Below, piece after piece: positions 21,344 through 32,387 of a stretch of 64,000 bases of DNA (its first letter is position 1; each line of letters opens with the position of its first letter). This DNA comes from Acidimicrobiaceae bacterium (GTDB lineage: Bacteria; Actinomycetota; Acidimicrobiia; Acidimicrobiales; Ilumatobacteraceae), in assembly GCA_003569125.1 (NCBI GenBank), contig BGOG01000002.1, positions 62,001 to 126,000 on the forward strand. Reading direction: 5' to 3'. A model generated the notes under the pieces. The model was given only the letters and a program-made list of their open reading frames with translations, was not told the DNA's origin and made no database searches. A program made the position numbers and the translations under genes.

Positions 21344-22513
21344 TTGCTCATCGCAGGCAAAATCTTGGATAATTCAAACCAATCAGTTTTTGCGGTTATC
21401 ACCGGCGGTGGCACGAGTGGGCATGTGATTCCTGCGTTGTCAATCGCCGAACTTTTAGTTGATGCAAATATTCCACAAAACCAAATTCATATGGTTGGCA
21501 CGATCAACGGGGTTGAAACAAAACTTGTTCCTCCGACAAGAATTTCACTCACACTGCTAGATGTGCGCGGCTTCAGTAGAAAACTTTCGTTAGGTTCGTT
21601 GAAGACAAATTTGCAGGCACTCGTGATGTTGCGCCGTGCGATCAAGAACGCGGTTGTTTTGTTGGAGAGCTTAAAGCCGGCAGTTGTAATCTCGGTTGGA
21701 GGATACGGCAGCGTTCCTGCCACTCGGGCTGCAGGTCAACTAAAGATTCCAGTTGTAACGGTTTCTTATGATCGCTTGCCTGGTCGCGCAACAAAATTGC
21801 AGGCCCGTGCGGCTGCGGCAACGGCAGTTGCCTATTTGCCGACAAAGTTACCGAATGCAACCCTGACTGGGGCACCAGTGCGACGGTTGATGCGCAATCT
21901 GGATATTGCCGCAACGCGCGATGCAGCCCGAGAACGACTGGGTTTACCGAAAAACCGAAAAGTCGTTGCGGTGACCGGGGGTTCGCTTGGTTCGGCGTTG
22001 CTCAACTCGTTGACTCGTGAACTTGTAGAAAAATATCATCATCGTTCAGATCTTTCGATAATTCATCTGACGGGTGAAAGATATAAAAACTCTGATATTC
22101 CAAAACACGACATGACGAAGAGCGACAATATTTTTTACCTCAGGATGTCGGCGACGGACGCCATGCAAGATATTTATTCGGCGAGCGATCTGGTCGTTTC
22201 GCGTGCTGGTGCGAGCACGATCGCCGAACTGGCAACAGTCGGACGTGCCAGTGTTCTGATTCCGTGGAAGCAAGCCGCGGAGAATCACCAATATTTCAAT
22301 GCCAAGTGGTTGGCCGACTCAGGCGGAGCAATCGTCATAGATGAAGACGCAGTTTCGCAACAACAAATGTGTGATGCCGTGATCGAATTGATCGATGATT
22401 CAGAGAAAATTCTTGAAATGAACCAGTGTGCTCGTGCCGCCGGTGGGGTGAATCGAAACTCGAGGCTGGTACAACTAATTTCAACGGTGATCAACGACAA
22501 CTCGAAATTAAAA
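21344..22513 (+). CDS. murG: UDP-GlcNAc:lipid I transferase MurG (in frame with MurC)
   Basis: VITGGGTSGHVIPALSIAELL, VSVGGYGSVPATRAA, VTGGSLGSALLN, VVSRAGASTIAELATVGRASVLIPWKQAAENHQ. Confidence 0.9.
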
Positions 22514-23932
22514 ATGGTAAATGAGTTCAAACTTGACCGTCGTCGAAAGATTCACGTAGTTGGTGTCGGTGGTCCGGGAATGTCGGCGATAGCCACCGTG
22601 CTTGCCGAGATGGGTCACGAAGTTTCTGGCAGCGATATCCAAGACGGAGAAATAATAGAACGGCTAAGAACAGTCGGCGTAAAGATCAACATCGGGCACA
22701 GCGTCGATGTGGTCAGAAATTGCGATGCTGTTACGGGTTCTCCGGCGATCCCAAAAAGCAACATCGAGTATCAAAGCGCAAAAAATTCAAACATTCTGGT
22801 CTTGTCGCGAGCCGAGATTCTTTCGGCAATATGTAGCCAGGCACGCAGCATCGGTGTCGCCGGAACGCACGGCAAGACCACAACTTCGTCGATGTTGACG
22901 GCCATTTTGATCGAAGCAAAATTGAATCCAAGTTATTTGATCGGCGGCGATGTCAACGATTTTGGGCGTGGAGCATCGTGGACGGGCGGTGAACTATTTG
23001 TCGTTGAGGCTGACGAAAGTGATTCAACACACATACAACTTCCGCTGAGCGGCACGATTTTGACCAATGTCGATATCGATCATCTGGACAATTTTCAGAC
23101 ATTCGATGCGATTCGTGAAAGTTTCAGCGATTTCATCCGCAAGATCGATGGCCCGCGTGTGTTGTGTATTGACGACCCATTTTGTGCCGAGATCGCTCGA
23201 CAGCACGGTGCGACTAGTTATAGCGCATCGACCAATAAACCGGGGTCCACTGAAATTTTAAATGCAGATTTTTTCGCCAATAATGTTCAATTCAATAATG
23301 GATCGGCACAATTTACGGTTTCGCAAAATATCGAAAATCAAACCGTGCGACTGGGTGTCGTCAACATCAAATTACGTGGCATTCACAATGTTCGTAATGC
23401 GCTCGGCGCACTGGTAATGGCTATCGAGTTGGGCGCCAGTTTTGCCCAAGCACAGACAGCACTTGCCAAGTTTGGTGGTGTCGCTCGTCGCTTCGATAAT
23501 CATGGCACGCACGATGGAATTACTTACGTTGACGACTATGCCCATTTACCGAACGAAATTTCGGCGGTGTTGGCCGGTGCGCGAGACCAATCTGATTCGT
23601 GGTCGCGGGTTATTGCAGTGTTTCAACCAAATCGCTTCAATCGAATGTCGGTGATATCTCATCTTTACGCCGATTCTTTCAAGGATGCTGATCTTGTGGT
23701 CGTCACGGATATTTATGCGTCCGGCACGGCTGCAATCGCCGGAGTCACGGGCGAGTTGGTGGTCGACGCGATTCGAACTGCTCATCCAAAACAAAAAGTG
23801 ATTTACCAACCAAAACGCAGTGATCTCATAGAATTTCTAGATAATGAACTCAAGTCTGGTGATCTTTGTATTTCAATGGGATGTGGCGATATTGCCGCAC
23901 TTCCTTCCGAGCTGATTTCACGAAAGTCGTAA
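22514..23932 (+). CDS. murC: UDP-MurNAc-L-alanine ligase MurC
   Basis: RRKIHVVGVGGPGMSAIATVLAEMGHEVSGSD, GVAGTHGKTTTSSML, NVDIDHLDNF, YVDDYAHLPNEI, FQPNRFNR. Confidence 0.93.
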   Translation: MVNEFKLDRRRKIHVVGVGGPGMSAIATVLAEMGHEVSGSDIQDGEIIERLRTVGVKINIGHSVDVVRNCDAVTGSPAIPKSNIEYQSAKNSNILVLSRAEILSAICSQARSIGVAGTHGKTTTSSMLTAILIEAKLNPSYLIGGDVNDFGRGASWTGGELFVVEADESDSTHIQLPLSGTILTNVDIDHLDNFQTFDAIRESFSDFIRKIDGPRVLCIDDPFCAEIARQHGATSYSASTNKPGSTEILNADFFANNVQFNNGSAQFTVSQNIENQTVRLGVVNIKLRGIHNVRNALGALVMAIELGASFAQAQTALAKFGGVARRFDNHGTHDGITYVDDYAHLPNEISAVLAGARDQSDSWSRVIAVFQPNRFNRMSVISHLYADSFKDADLVVVTDIYASGTAAIAGVTGELVVDAIRTAHPKQKVIYQPKRSDLIEFLDNELKSGDLCISMGCGDIAALPSELISRKS

Positions 23933-23938
23933 TATCCC

Positions 23939-26113
23939 GTGATCACTGAAATTACACATGTCAGCGATAAAGATTTATCGCGCATTGCATCGCTACTAGG
24001 AGATCGCATCACCGAAAACGAGCCCCTCGGGCCATACACGACCTACAGAGTTGGTGGTGAAGCTGCGTTGTTCATGAGGGTGATGACGGTCGAAGATTTG
24101 TACTCACTGTCACAAGCGTTGTCCAAAATTAAAGTCCCCGTTGTTGTGGTGGGTCGGGGTAGCAATATGTTGGTCAGTGAGATCGGCTTCCGCGGCATCG
24201 CCGTAACTCTCGGACCTTTCGCTGAGTTGATAAATCTTCCGCCTGTCGGTGAATCTCCAATTTTGATTGCAGGCGCAATGGCTCCGCTTCCTGTTTTGGC
24301 CAGACAGAGCGTGCATCATGGATTGACCGGTCTTGAGTGGGCCGTCGGAGTACCTGGTTCGATCGGCGGCGCGGTGCGAATGAATGCTGGTGGTCATGGT
24401 GCCGACATGATTGCGTCGTTGATCAGCGTTCGAATGTTTCATCTCGAGCGCGGAATCGAAGCGAATGTGTCTGCTGCCGATTTAGGTTTACGATTTCGTG
24501 GATCAGACCTAACCGATGATCATGTCGTTTTGTCTGCAACTTTACGACTGAGTTGGGGCGACACAATCGTTGGACAAGAGAGATTGTCAGAGATCGTAAA
24601 GTGGCGTCGTGAAAATCAACCTGGCGGTCAAAATGCTGGTTCAGTTTTCGTAAATCCAGTGGCAGGTGTGACTTCCGCTGGCGAGCTGATTGACGGGCTC
24701 GGTTTGCGAGGGTATCGAATTCGTACGGCATGCGTCTCTGAAAAACATGCAAATTTCATTCAGGCCGACGAAGACGGAAGCGCAGACGATGTTGTCGAAT
24801 TGATGACATTTATTCGCAAGCGTGTCAGCGAGGCACACGGTATAGACCTGCGGAGCGAAATTCGTTTGGTTGGTTTTCCAACCGCCACCAGTGCTGAAGC
24901 GGGCGCCCCAAGTTTCAAGATAGCAAAATCAATTACACAACTCGATGCCGCATTCGGTGTTGCAACTAGTCCCGACTCGTCGCTACCGGTTCCTGTTGTC
25001 TCTGAAAAACTTTCTGACGATGTTCTCGCAGAGTTGAAAGATGCTTTTGAAGGCAACGCGACCCCGATCAGTATTGTGCGAGTTGTAAAACCCGATGTGC
25101 ATGTCGTTGAATACGAACTTGATGATGATCTTGAACCTGTCGTTAAAGATGCGCCAAGTTTTCTTGATTCTGATATTGCGACGATAACGGGGACGGCAAA
25201 AGAAACTCAGAAAAAAGATACGGCCCCGATCCCGGTTGATGAACCGACGCGAGTCGTGATCATCGACGAAGAATTACGTTTGCCGACCGACATTACATTT
25301 CCGATTGATGCGCTGACCTCTACGGTCAACACTGCACCAACTTCGAGTGCGGTTGTTGTGATTGATGACGAGGAAGCAATTGAAGTGCGCGAGGCGACGC
25401 AAAAGCGCAAATTGCGTAAGAGAACCAGGTACTTGATTGCCGGTTCTTCGATTTTTGCGGTATTTGCGCTGGTGATGATCGTGTTGGCTTCACCGATTAT
25501 CGCCGTTCGTCATGTTGACGTTGAAGGTTCCAAATATATGAGCAAAGATCTATTATCAATCGTGCAGCAATCGTTGCTCGGTAAACCCCTACTGACAGTC
25601 GATACTCGAGAAGCCTCGCGTCGACTCGAAGATGATCCTTGGGTTGAGACCGTGCGAATCAGACAATTTTTTCCGTCTCGGTTGTTGATTGAGATCGCCG
25701 AGCGAGTGCCGGTGGCGTGGTTTATCGGTGTAGACAATCGTGCCCGGATTGTCGACGCACAGGGCCGAGTGCTGGCCGTAGAAGATGGACAGCCAACAGA
25801 ATATTTGCAAATTACTGGTGTCGGCCCGAATCTCGCGCCGGGCAATAGTGCGGGCGCACTTTACAAAGCAGCCGCGCAATTGGCCACAGGATTACCCGAC
25901 GAATTAGAAAAACTCGTGTTAAATGTTGGCACCGGTGGTCCTAACCAATTAGTTATGACGCTTCGATCGGGAACATTGGTCAACTTTGGCGAGCCAGTCG
26001 ATGTGCAGAATAAACTGATCTCGCTGGTGGTGTTGCTTAGGCGTCAAGATTCAAAGCAAATAGTCTCAATTGACCTGAATAACCCTGATATTCCAACTGT
26101 CCAGTCAAAGTAG
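23939..26113 (+). CDS. Apparent MurB-FtsQ fusion: UDP-MurNAc reductase, acidic linker, TM, POTRA/FtsQ domain
   Basis: MurB: YTTYRVGGEAALF, VVGRGSNMLVSE, WAVGVPGSIGGAVRMNAGGHG, QPGGQNAGSVFVNP; FtsQ: YLIAGSSIFAVFALVMIVLASPIIAVRHVDVEGSKYMS, WVETVRIRQFFPSRLLIEIAERVPVAWF. Confidence 0.85.
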   Translation: MITEITHVSDKDLSRIASLLGDRITENEPLGPYTTYRVGGEAALFMRVMTVEDLYSLSQALSKIKVPVVVVGRGSNMLVSEIGFRGIAVTLGPFAELINLPPVGESPILIAGAMAPLPVLARQSVHHGLTGLEWAVGVPGSIGGAVRMNAGGHGADMIASLISVRMFHLERGIEANVSAADLGLRFRGSDLTDDHVVLSATLRLSWGDTIVGQERLSEIVKWRRENQPGGQNAGSVFVNPVAGVTSAGELIDGLGLRGYRIRTACVSEKHANFIQADEDGSADDVVELMTFIRKRVSEAHGIDLRSEIRLVGFPTATSAEAGAPSFKIAKSITQLDAAFGVATSPDSSLPVPVVSEKLSDDVLAELKDAFEGNATPISIVRVVKPDVHVVEYELDDDLEPVVKDAPSFLDSDIATITGTAKETQKKDTAPIPVDEPTRVVIIDEELRLPTDITFPIDALTSTVNTAPTSSAVVVIDDEEAIEVREATQKRKLRKRTRYLIAGSSIFAVFALVMIVLASPIIAVRHVDVEGSKYMSKDLLSIVQQSLLGKPLLTVDTREASRRLEDDPWVETVRIRQFFPSRLLIEIAERVPVAWFIGVDNRARIVDAQGRVLAVEDGQPTEYLQITGVGPNLAPGNSAGALYKAAAQLATGLPDELEKLVLNVGTGGPNQLVMTLRSGTLVNFGEPVDVQNKLISLVVLLRRQDSKQIVSIDLNNPDIPTVQSK

Positions 26114-26192
26114 GTGCTTGGTGATATGCCTGTTAGCCCCTAAAAAATATGGCAGAATAGTAAGAATGAATCTTTTTGGGGGTCTTTGTTAA

Positions 26193-27310
26193 ATGGCCGG
26201 TCAGCCTCAGAATTATCTCGCAATCATCAAGGTTATTGGTGTAGGTGGTGGCGGTGTCAACGCGATTAATCGAATGATCGAATCTGGTATGCGTGGTGTC
26301 GAATTCGTGGCAATCAACACAGACGCTCAGCAACTGCTTTTGAGTGACGCGAACATGAAAATTGATATCGGTCGCGAATTGACGCGAGGTCTAGGCGCTG
26401 GTGCAGACCCAGAAGTTGGTCGTCAAGCCGCAGAACAACATCGTGCCGAAATTCAAGAAGTCATCGCGGGAGCCGACATGGTATTTATTACCGCAGGCGA
26501 AGGGGGCGGAACCGGAACCGGAGCGGCACCGATAGTGGCAGAGATCGCCAAATCTGAAGGCGCTCTCACGGTTGCGATCGTTACTCGTCCGTTCGCTTTC
26601 GAAGGTCGTCGTCGAGCAGTGCAAGCAGATGCCGGAATCGCCGCACTCAAAGAAAAAGTCGACACGCTTGTCGTGATTCCAAATGAAAGGTTGTTGACGA
26701 TCTCAACCGAGAAAACAACTTTGCTTGAAGCATTCAAGCGGGCTGACGATGTGTTGTATCAGGGTGTCTCAGGCATCACCGGTTTGATTACCACACCAGG
26801 TTGATCAACACCGACTTCGCCGACGTAAAGGCCGTTCTCGCAAATGCTGGCACCGCACTCATGGGTACCGGCGCAGCCACTGGCGAGAATCGTGCAACTG
26901 TTGCCGCCAACGCGGCGATCAATTCGCCGATGCTTGAGGCGTCTCTCGAGGGTGCGCGCGGAGTAATCGTCAACATCACCGGTCCTTCGAATGTCGGTTT
27001 GTTCGAAGTTACAAACGCAATGGAGATTCTGCGAAGTGTCGCGCACCAAGATGCCAACATCATTCATGGTCTCGTTATCGATGACGATATCAATGACGAA
27101 GTTCGAGTCACTGTTGTGGCTGCTGGTTTTGATCGAGGCAATGGTTCGTCACAGCGTGCAGCCACTCGCAGTGATGGTCGCAATACAGCAACTTCGGGTA
27201 CGACTCGACCAGATCCGAAGCCTGCTCGTTTGAAAGATTTATTTGGTGGATCTGACCCGTTGCTCAACAATGACGACGACGACGACGATCTTCCATCTTT
27301 TTTAAAGTAA
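26193..27310 (+). CDS. ftsZ: Cell division protein FtsZ (frameshift in T-run near 26802)
   Basis: [31 protein letters not shown]; adding one T restores [17 protein letters not shown]; acidic C-tail [11 protein letters not shown]. Confidence 0.96.
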
Positions 27311-27317
27311 CTGTTGA

Positions 27318-28003
27318 ATGTCGGTGACGACATATAACTCGCCCAACATCGAAGGGCTCGCCGAGCGTGTTTCGGCGATTCGCGACCGAGTCTCAAAAGC
27401 CGGGGGCGAAAGCGTCAAGTTGATCGCCGTAACCAAGACCTTTGATGCGACTGCTTTGACCAGTGCTTTTGCATTTGGATGTGATGCGGTGGGCGAGAAC
27501 TACGCGCAAGAGTTGGTTACAAAATTCGAACAAGTCCCCGAAGCGCAAAGATTGCCGGTGCACTTTATTGGACGATTGCAAAGTAATAAAATCAGATCGC
27601 TTGTCAATTGTGTCGATGTCTGGCAAAGCGTTGATCGACTTAGTTTGATTGATGAAATCGCCAAGCGATGTGAAACTGTATCCAGAGTCGGTTCGGCGCA
27701 AATTATGTTGCAGGTCAACTCGACTAACGAGCCTGACAAAGGTGGCTGCGAGCCAGATGATGTCGAGTCGCTTATGGCGAGGGCCTTGAGCCTCGGCCTT
27801 GATGTTGTCGGGTTAATGACTGTCGGGCCAACGAATAGCGATGCGCCAGAGACCCGTAAGGCTTTTCGATCTGTAAGCAGAATTGCTCATAACCTCGGCC
27901 TCAGTGAATTGAGCATGGGAATGACGGGGATCTTGAAATTGCGGTCGAAGAAGGGTCAACTATGGTGCGAATCGGGTCTGGGTTGTTTGGCACAAGGCTT
28001 TAA
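27318..28003 (+). CDS. YggS/PROSC family PLP homeostasis protein (frameshift in GGGG near 27930)
   Basis: VKLIAVTKTF, VGENYAQEL, HFIGRLQSNKIRSLV; restored end MTGDLEIAVEEGSTMVRIGSGLFGTRL*. Confidence 0.92.
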
Positions 28004-28055
28004 AAGCCGATATTTAGTCCCGTTTTGGGGTCGATTCGGCAACTAAACTTCGTAT

Positions 28056-28589
28056 ATGTCACTGTTTCAAAAAGCCATGGATTATTTGGGTCTAGGCGAC
28101 GACGGGTCTTATGACGAGTACGACGATGAAATGCCAGAAGACCCGTATCCGGAAAATCGTCGCGGTGGTGAAGATGATGTTCGGGGTGCCCAAGGCGCGT
28201 TCAAACGCGGTCGTGTGAATGACTTTGACACTTCAGAAGAATTGCGCTCAGAAGATGAAACTCGCAGAGTGCGAGAGCGCGACGACTCTGGTGTCACGAT
28301 CAGACCAACAGTTGGTCGTCGAAATGACGCGAGTGTTCGAACGATATCTCATTCGACGACGCCAATAACCGTACAGCCTCAGACCTATGAAGAGGTCACC
28401 GGAATCGTCGATCATTTCAGAAAGGGCACTCCAGTAATTATGGACCTGCAAAATACTGATGCTCGAATAATGCGTCGAATTGTTGATTTTGCCAGCGGAG
28501 TTTGTTACGCCCAAGGTGGAGCGATTGAGAAAGTCAGCTCGGGCGTGTTTATGATGAAGCCTTCTGGTGCGCGAGTCATTCGCGGCTAG
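28056..28589 (+). CDS. sepF: Cell division protein SepF
   Basis: QPQTYEEVTGIVDHFRKGTPVIMDLQNTDARIMRRIVDFASGVCYAQGGAIEKVSSGVFMMKP. Confidence 0.94.
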   Translation: MSLFQKAMDYLGLGDDGSYDEYDDEMPEDPYPENRRGGEDDVRGAQGAFKRGRVNDFDTSEELRSEDETRRVRERDDSGVTIRPTVGRRNDASVRTISHSTTPITVQPQTYEEVTGIVDHFRKGTPVIMDLQNTDARIMRRIVDFASGVCYAQGGAIEKVSSGVFMMKPSGARVIRG

Positions 28590-28610
28590 AACTAGTCGAA
28601 AGTTTCAAAT

Positions 28611-28865
28611 ATGCGGATGCTTCTTTGTAATGCAGTCTCACTATTTACGATGATGATCATTGTTCGAGTAGTGCTTTCATGGTTTCCTTCGACAAGCGGA
28701 GGGTTCATCGCCCAAGTTTCTTATTTTGTGGGTCGGATCACAGAACCAGTTTTGGGTGCCGTGCGTCAAAAATTGCCCCGAACTGGGGCCATTGATTTTT
28801 CGGCATTGGTTGTTTTGTTGTTCCTGCAGATTGTTGTGCAGGGCATGATCTTAAAATGTAATTAG
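28611..28865 (+). CDS. YggT family membrane protein
   Basis: IIVRVVLSWFPSTSGG, RITEPVLGAVRQKLPRTGAIDFSALVVLLFLQIV. Confidence 0.88.
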   Translation: MRMLLCNAVSLFTMMIIVRVVLSWFPSTSGGFIAQVSYFVGRITEPVLGAVRQKLPRTGAIDFSALVVLLFLQIVVQGMILKCN

Positions 28866-28868
28866 CGC

Positions 28869-31800
28869 GTGTCTTACCCGCAAGTAGAACCTCAACCAAA
28901 CTTTCCGTTACTAGAGTCTCGAACTTTAGAGTTTTGGAAGCAAGACAGAACTTTCGAAGATTCTGTCGAGTTGCATCAGGCTGGTAATAACGGCGAAAAC
29001 GAATATGTTTTTTATGACGGGCCGCCATTTGCAAACGGTCTGCCACACTACGGTCACTTGCTGACGGGTTTCGTTAAAGACGCGGTGCCCAGGTATCGCA
29101 CGATGCGCGGTCAGCGAGTTGAGCGTCGATTCGGTTGGGATTGTCACGGACTTCCGGCCGAAGCCGAAGCCGAGCGCCAACTTCAAATCTCTGGGCGACA
29201 GGCGATCACAGATTTCGGCATCGACAAGTTCAATGAATATTGTCGAAGTTCGGTATTGCAGTACACCAGCGATTGGGAGCGATACGTAACACGCCAAGCA
29301 CGCTGGGTTGACTTCGAAGACGACTATAAGACGCTCGACACTCCATACATGGAGAGCGTGATGTGGGCGTTCAAAACACTGTGGGACAAAGGTTTGGTTT
29401 ACGAAGGCTTTCGAGTTTTGCCATACTCGTGGGCACTCGAGACGCCACTTTCGAATACCGAAACTCGAATGGATGACGCATACCGTCAGGTGCAAGACCC
29501 TGCATTGACCGTTGCGTTCGAATTAGAAACCGGTGAGTTTATTCTTGCCTGGACAACCACCCCTTGGACCCTGCCATCGAACTTGGCTTTGGCTGTTGCG
29601 GCTGATGTCGACTACGCAGTTATCGAGCATGAGGGTAAAAAATTAATCCTTGCGGCAGAACGGCTTGCTTCCTATGAGCGAGAATTTCCTGAGCCGATTG
29701 TTGTAGCGATGCTCAAGGGCGCCGATTTGCTCGGGCGAAAATATAAACCGCTGTTCGATTATTTCGCTGCACATCCGAATTCATTTCGAGTGATCGCAGG
29801 TGATTTCGTGACGACGGAAAACGGCACCGGAGTGGTGCACTTGGCGCCCGGTTTTGGTGAAGATGACCAACGTGTTTGTCAAGAAGAAAATATCGAACTC
29901 GTCGTGCCGGTTGATTCGCGCGGATGTTTTACGAGCGAAGTCAAAGACTATGAAGGTCAATTGGTTTTCGATGCGAACCCAGCAATTATCAGAGAACTGA
30001 AAGATCGTGGAGTGGTTGTTCGCCATGAGACTTACGATCACGCTTACCCCCATTGTTGGCGTACGGGCAAACCTTTAATTTATAAAGCCGTCGGCTCGTG
30101 GTTCGTAAAAGTTACGGCGATCAAAGAACGCATGGTCGAGTTGAACCAGCAGGTCACTTGGGTGCCCGACCACTTGAAGAACGGCAGTTTTGGAAAGTGG
30201 CTCGAAAATGCCCGAGACTGGACAATTAGCCGCAATCGTTTCTGGGGTTCGCCCATTCCGGTTTGGCGTAGTGATGATCCCGAATATCCCCGCATTGATG
30301 TTTATGGCAGTCTCGAAGAACTACGAAGAGATTTTGGTGTCGATATTCAAGAGTTGCACCGACCAACGATCGATGAACTTGTGCGCCCTAACCCAGACGA
30401 CCCAACGGGCAAGTCGACGATGCGCCGCGTGCCCGAAGTTTTAGATTGTTGGTTCGAGAGCGGATCTATGCCGTTTGCGCAAGTTCATTATCCGTTTGAG
30501 AATCAAGAGTGGTTTGAGAATCATTATCCAGGTGACTTTATTGTCGAGTACATCGGTCAAACTAGAGGGTGGTTTTACACCTTGCATGTTTTGGCGACGG
30601 CGCTTTTTGATCGTCCTGCATTTCTTAATTGTGTAAGTCATGGCATCGTGTTGGGCGAAGATGGCGCAAAGATGTCAAAGAGTTTGCGTAATTATCCAGA
30701 CCCGATGAAGGTGTTCGATAGTCATGGTGCCGACGCGATGCGTTGGTATTTGTTGTCGTCTTCTATTTTGAGAGGCTCTGATTTTGCGGTCACCGAAGAT
30801 GGAATGCGCGACACGGTCCGTCAAGTTTTGTTGCCGCTTTGGAACAGTTGGTACTTTCTCACGCTGTACTCAAATGCCGAGTCGCTGACCGGAAAGTTTG
30901 ATACAACCAGCGACAATGTCTTGGATCGCTACATTTTTGCAAAATTGCGTGACTTGGTTTCTGATACGACGAAAAGTTTCGATAAGTACGATTTGTTCGC
31001 GGCATGTGCAGAAATCAGAACATTTTTGGATGTTTTGACCAATTGGTACATCCGCCGAAGTAGAGATCGATTTTGGTCCGGCGACATAGCGGCGATCAAC
31101 ACCTTGCATTCGGTTCTGCACGTGCTTACACGTGTTGCAGCCCCCTTGTTGCCCCTAATTACTGAAGAAATATTCCGTGGGTTGACCGGTGAGCGCAGTG
31201 TCCATCTGCAGCCATGGCCGACCCTTGAATCGTTGCATCAAGATGATGCGCTTGTGGCATCAATGGATCGTGTTCGCGATGTTTGTTCAACTACTTTGTC
31301 GCTTAGAAAAGTTCATGGTCGCCGCGTGCGGCTTCCGTTGGCGAGGTTGATAGTCGCGACGTCTGACTCGGCTGGTTTGCGCCAATTCGCCGACGTGATA
31401 TCAGATGAAGTCAATGTTCGAGCCGTTGAGTTCACCGATGACGTGTCAGCAGTTGCGGCCTTTGAGTTGCAAGTAGTGCCGAGCATTGTCGGCCCGAGAC
31501 TCGGCGCCAACACACAAAAAGTAATTGTCGCCGTCAAAAAGGGCGAATGGAAGCGAAGCGGCAACGTTGTGACTGCCGGCGGGATCGATCTGTTTGAAGG
31601 TGAGTACAGTCTGAAACTTGTTCCGAAAAGTGCTGGTGCCAGTGCGACCCTAAATAGTTCTGAAGGCGTGGTCGTTCTTGACATCGAATTGACACCCGAC
31701 CTTGAAGCCGAAGGTTTGGCACGTGACTTGATCAGGCTGATTCAACAAATGCGACGCGAAGCCGGCCTAAATGTCTCTGATCGAATCAAGTTACAACTTG

Positions 31801-31955
31801 GTTTGCCAGGCGAATTTGCCAAGCAGGTTACAAGTCACTTCGAGACAATCAAAATTGAAACTTTGGCATTAGAAATCGAACTCGTTGAAAATCAAACTCC
31901 GAACACCGACCTAGATGGTGTTGGTTTATTTGTTTCTCTCGATGTGTTATCGTAA
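28869..31955 (+). CDS. ileS: Isoleucyl-tRNA synthetase
   Basis: [48 protein letters not shown]. Confidence 0.97.
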   Translation: MSYPQVEPQPNFPLLESRTLEFWKQDRTFEDSVELHQAGNNGENEYVFYDGPPFANGLPHYGHLLTGFVKDAVPRYRTMRGQRVERRFGWDCHGLPAEAEAERQLQISGRQAITDFGIDKFNEYCRSSVLQYTSDWERYVTRQARWVDFEDDYKTLDTPYMESVMWAFKTLWDKGLVYEGFRVLPYSWALETPLSNTETRMDDAYRQVQDPALTVAFELETGEFILAWTTTPWTLPSNLALAVAADVDYAVIEHEGKKLILAAERLASYEREFPEPIVVAMLKGADLLGRKYKPLFDYFAAHPNSFRVIAGDFVTTENGTGVVHLAPGFGEDDQRVCQEENIELVVPVDSRGCFTSEVKDYEGQLVFDANPAIIRELKDRGVVVRHETYDHAYPHCWRTGKPLIYKAVGSWFVKVTAIKERMVELNQQVTWVPDHLKNGSFGKWLENARDWTISRNRFWGSPIPVWRSDDPEYPRIDVYGSLEELRRDFGVDIQELHRPTIDELVRPNPDDPTGKSTMRRVPEVLDCWFESGSMPFAQVHYPFENQEWFENHYPGDFIVEYIGQTRGWFYTLHVLATALFDRPAFLNCVSHGIVLGEDGAKMSKSLRNYPDPMKVFDSHGADAMRWYLLSSSILRGSDFAVTEDGMRDTVRQVLLPLWNSWYFLTLYSNAESLTGKFDTTSDNVLDRYIFAKLRDLVSDTTKSFDKYDLFAACAEIRTFLDVLTNWYIRRSRDRFWSGDIAAINTLHSVLHVLTRVAAPLLPLITEEIFRGLTGERSVHLQPWPTLESLHQDDALVASMDRVRDVCSTTLSLRKVHGRRVRLPLARLIVATSDSAGLRQFADVISDEVNVRAVEFTDDVSAVAAFELQVVPSIVGPRLGANTQKVIVAVKKGEWKRSGNVVTAGGIDLFEGEYSLKLVPKSAGASATLNSSEGVVVLDIELTPDLEAEGLARDLIRLIQQMRREAGLNVSDRIKLQLGLPGEFAKQVTSHFETIKIETLALEIELVENQTPNTDLDGVGLFVSLDVLS

Positions 31956-31989
31956 TTTTTAAAATTCAAGAGAAACGAAAGATATAGCA

Positions 31990-32300
31990 ATGGTCGCTAA
32001 AAAAAGTCGAAGAAAAAGTCCAGTCTGAAAAATACCAAAAATGCAAAAAAGAAGCCAGGCAAGAAGAAGTCTGCTGTAAAAACTAAGAAAAAGACAGCTA
32101 AGAAATCAGCCAAGAAATCAGCCAAAAGAAAAACCGTCAAGAAAACGGCCAAGAAAAAAACCGTCAAGAAAGAGACAGCCAAAAAGAGCTCGGACGAGCC
32201 CAATATCGCCCTGGCCGCAGCGGCAATTCTTGATGCCGAAAGTTTCGTTGCCGAAGTCAAACAGGCAGACGAAATTGTGTCTGTTGATACGCCAGAGTAA
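31990..32300 (+). CDS. Lysine-rich histone H1-like protein (hidden by a frameshift in an A-run near 32003)
   Basis: Adding one A gives MVAKKKSKKKSSLKNTKNAKKKPGKKKSAVKTKKKTAKKSAKKSAKRKTVKKTAKKKTVKKETAKKSSDEPNIALAAAAILDAESFVAEVKQADEIVSVDTPE*. Confidence 0.65.
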
Positions 32301-32387
32301 ATTTCAACGTTTACCCCTTTTGATCGGCTACCGTAAGGCAGTCAAATTGGTGGCTCCGGTTTCGGGTTCGCTTGGGAGGTATTGGTA

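Noticed and set aside
28866-28868. ileS T-box leader
   Set aside because: Only 3 nt separate yggT and ileS.
31997-32260. Minus-strand 87-aa Phe/Leu-rich ORF
   Set aside because: Antisense of the Lys-rich H1-like gene.
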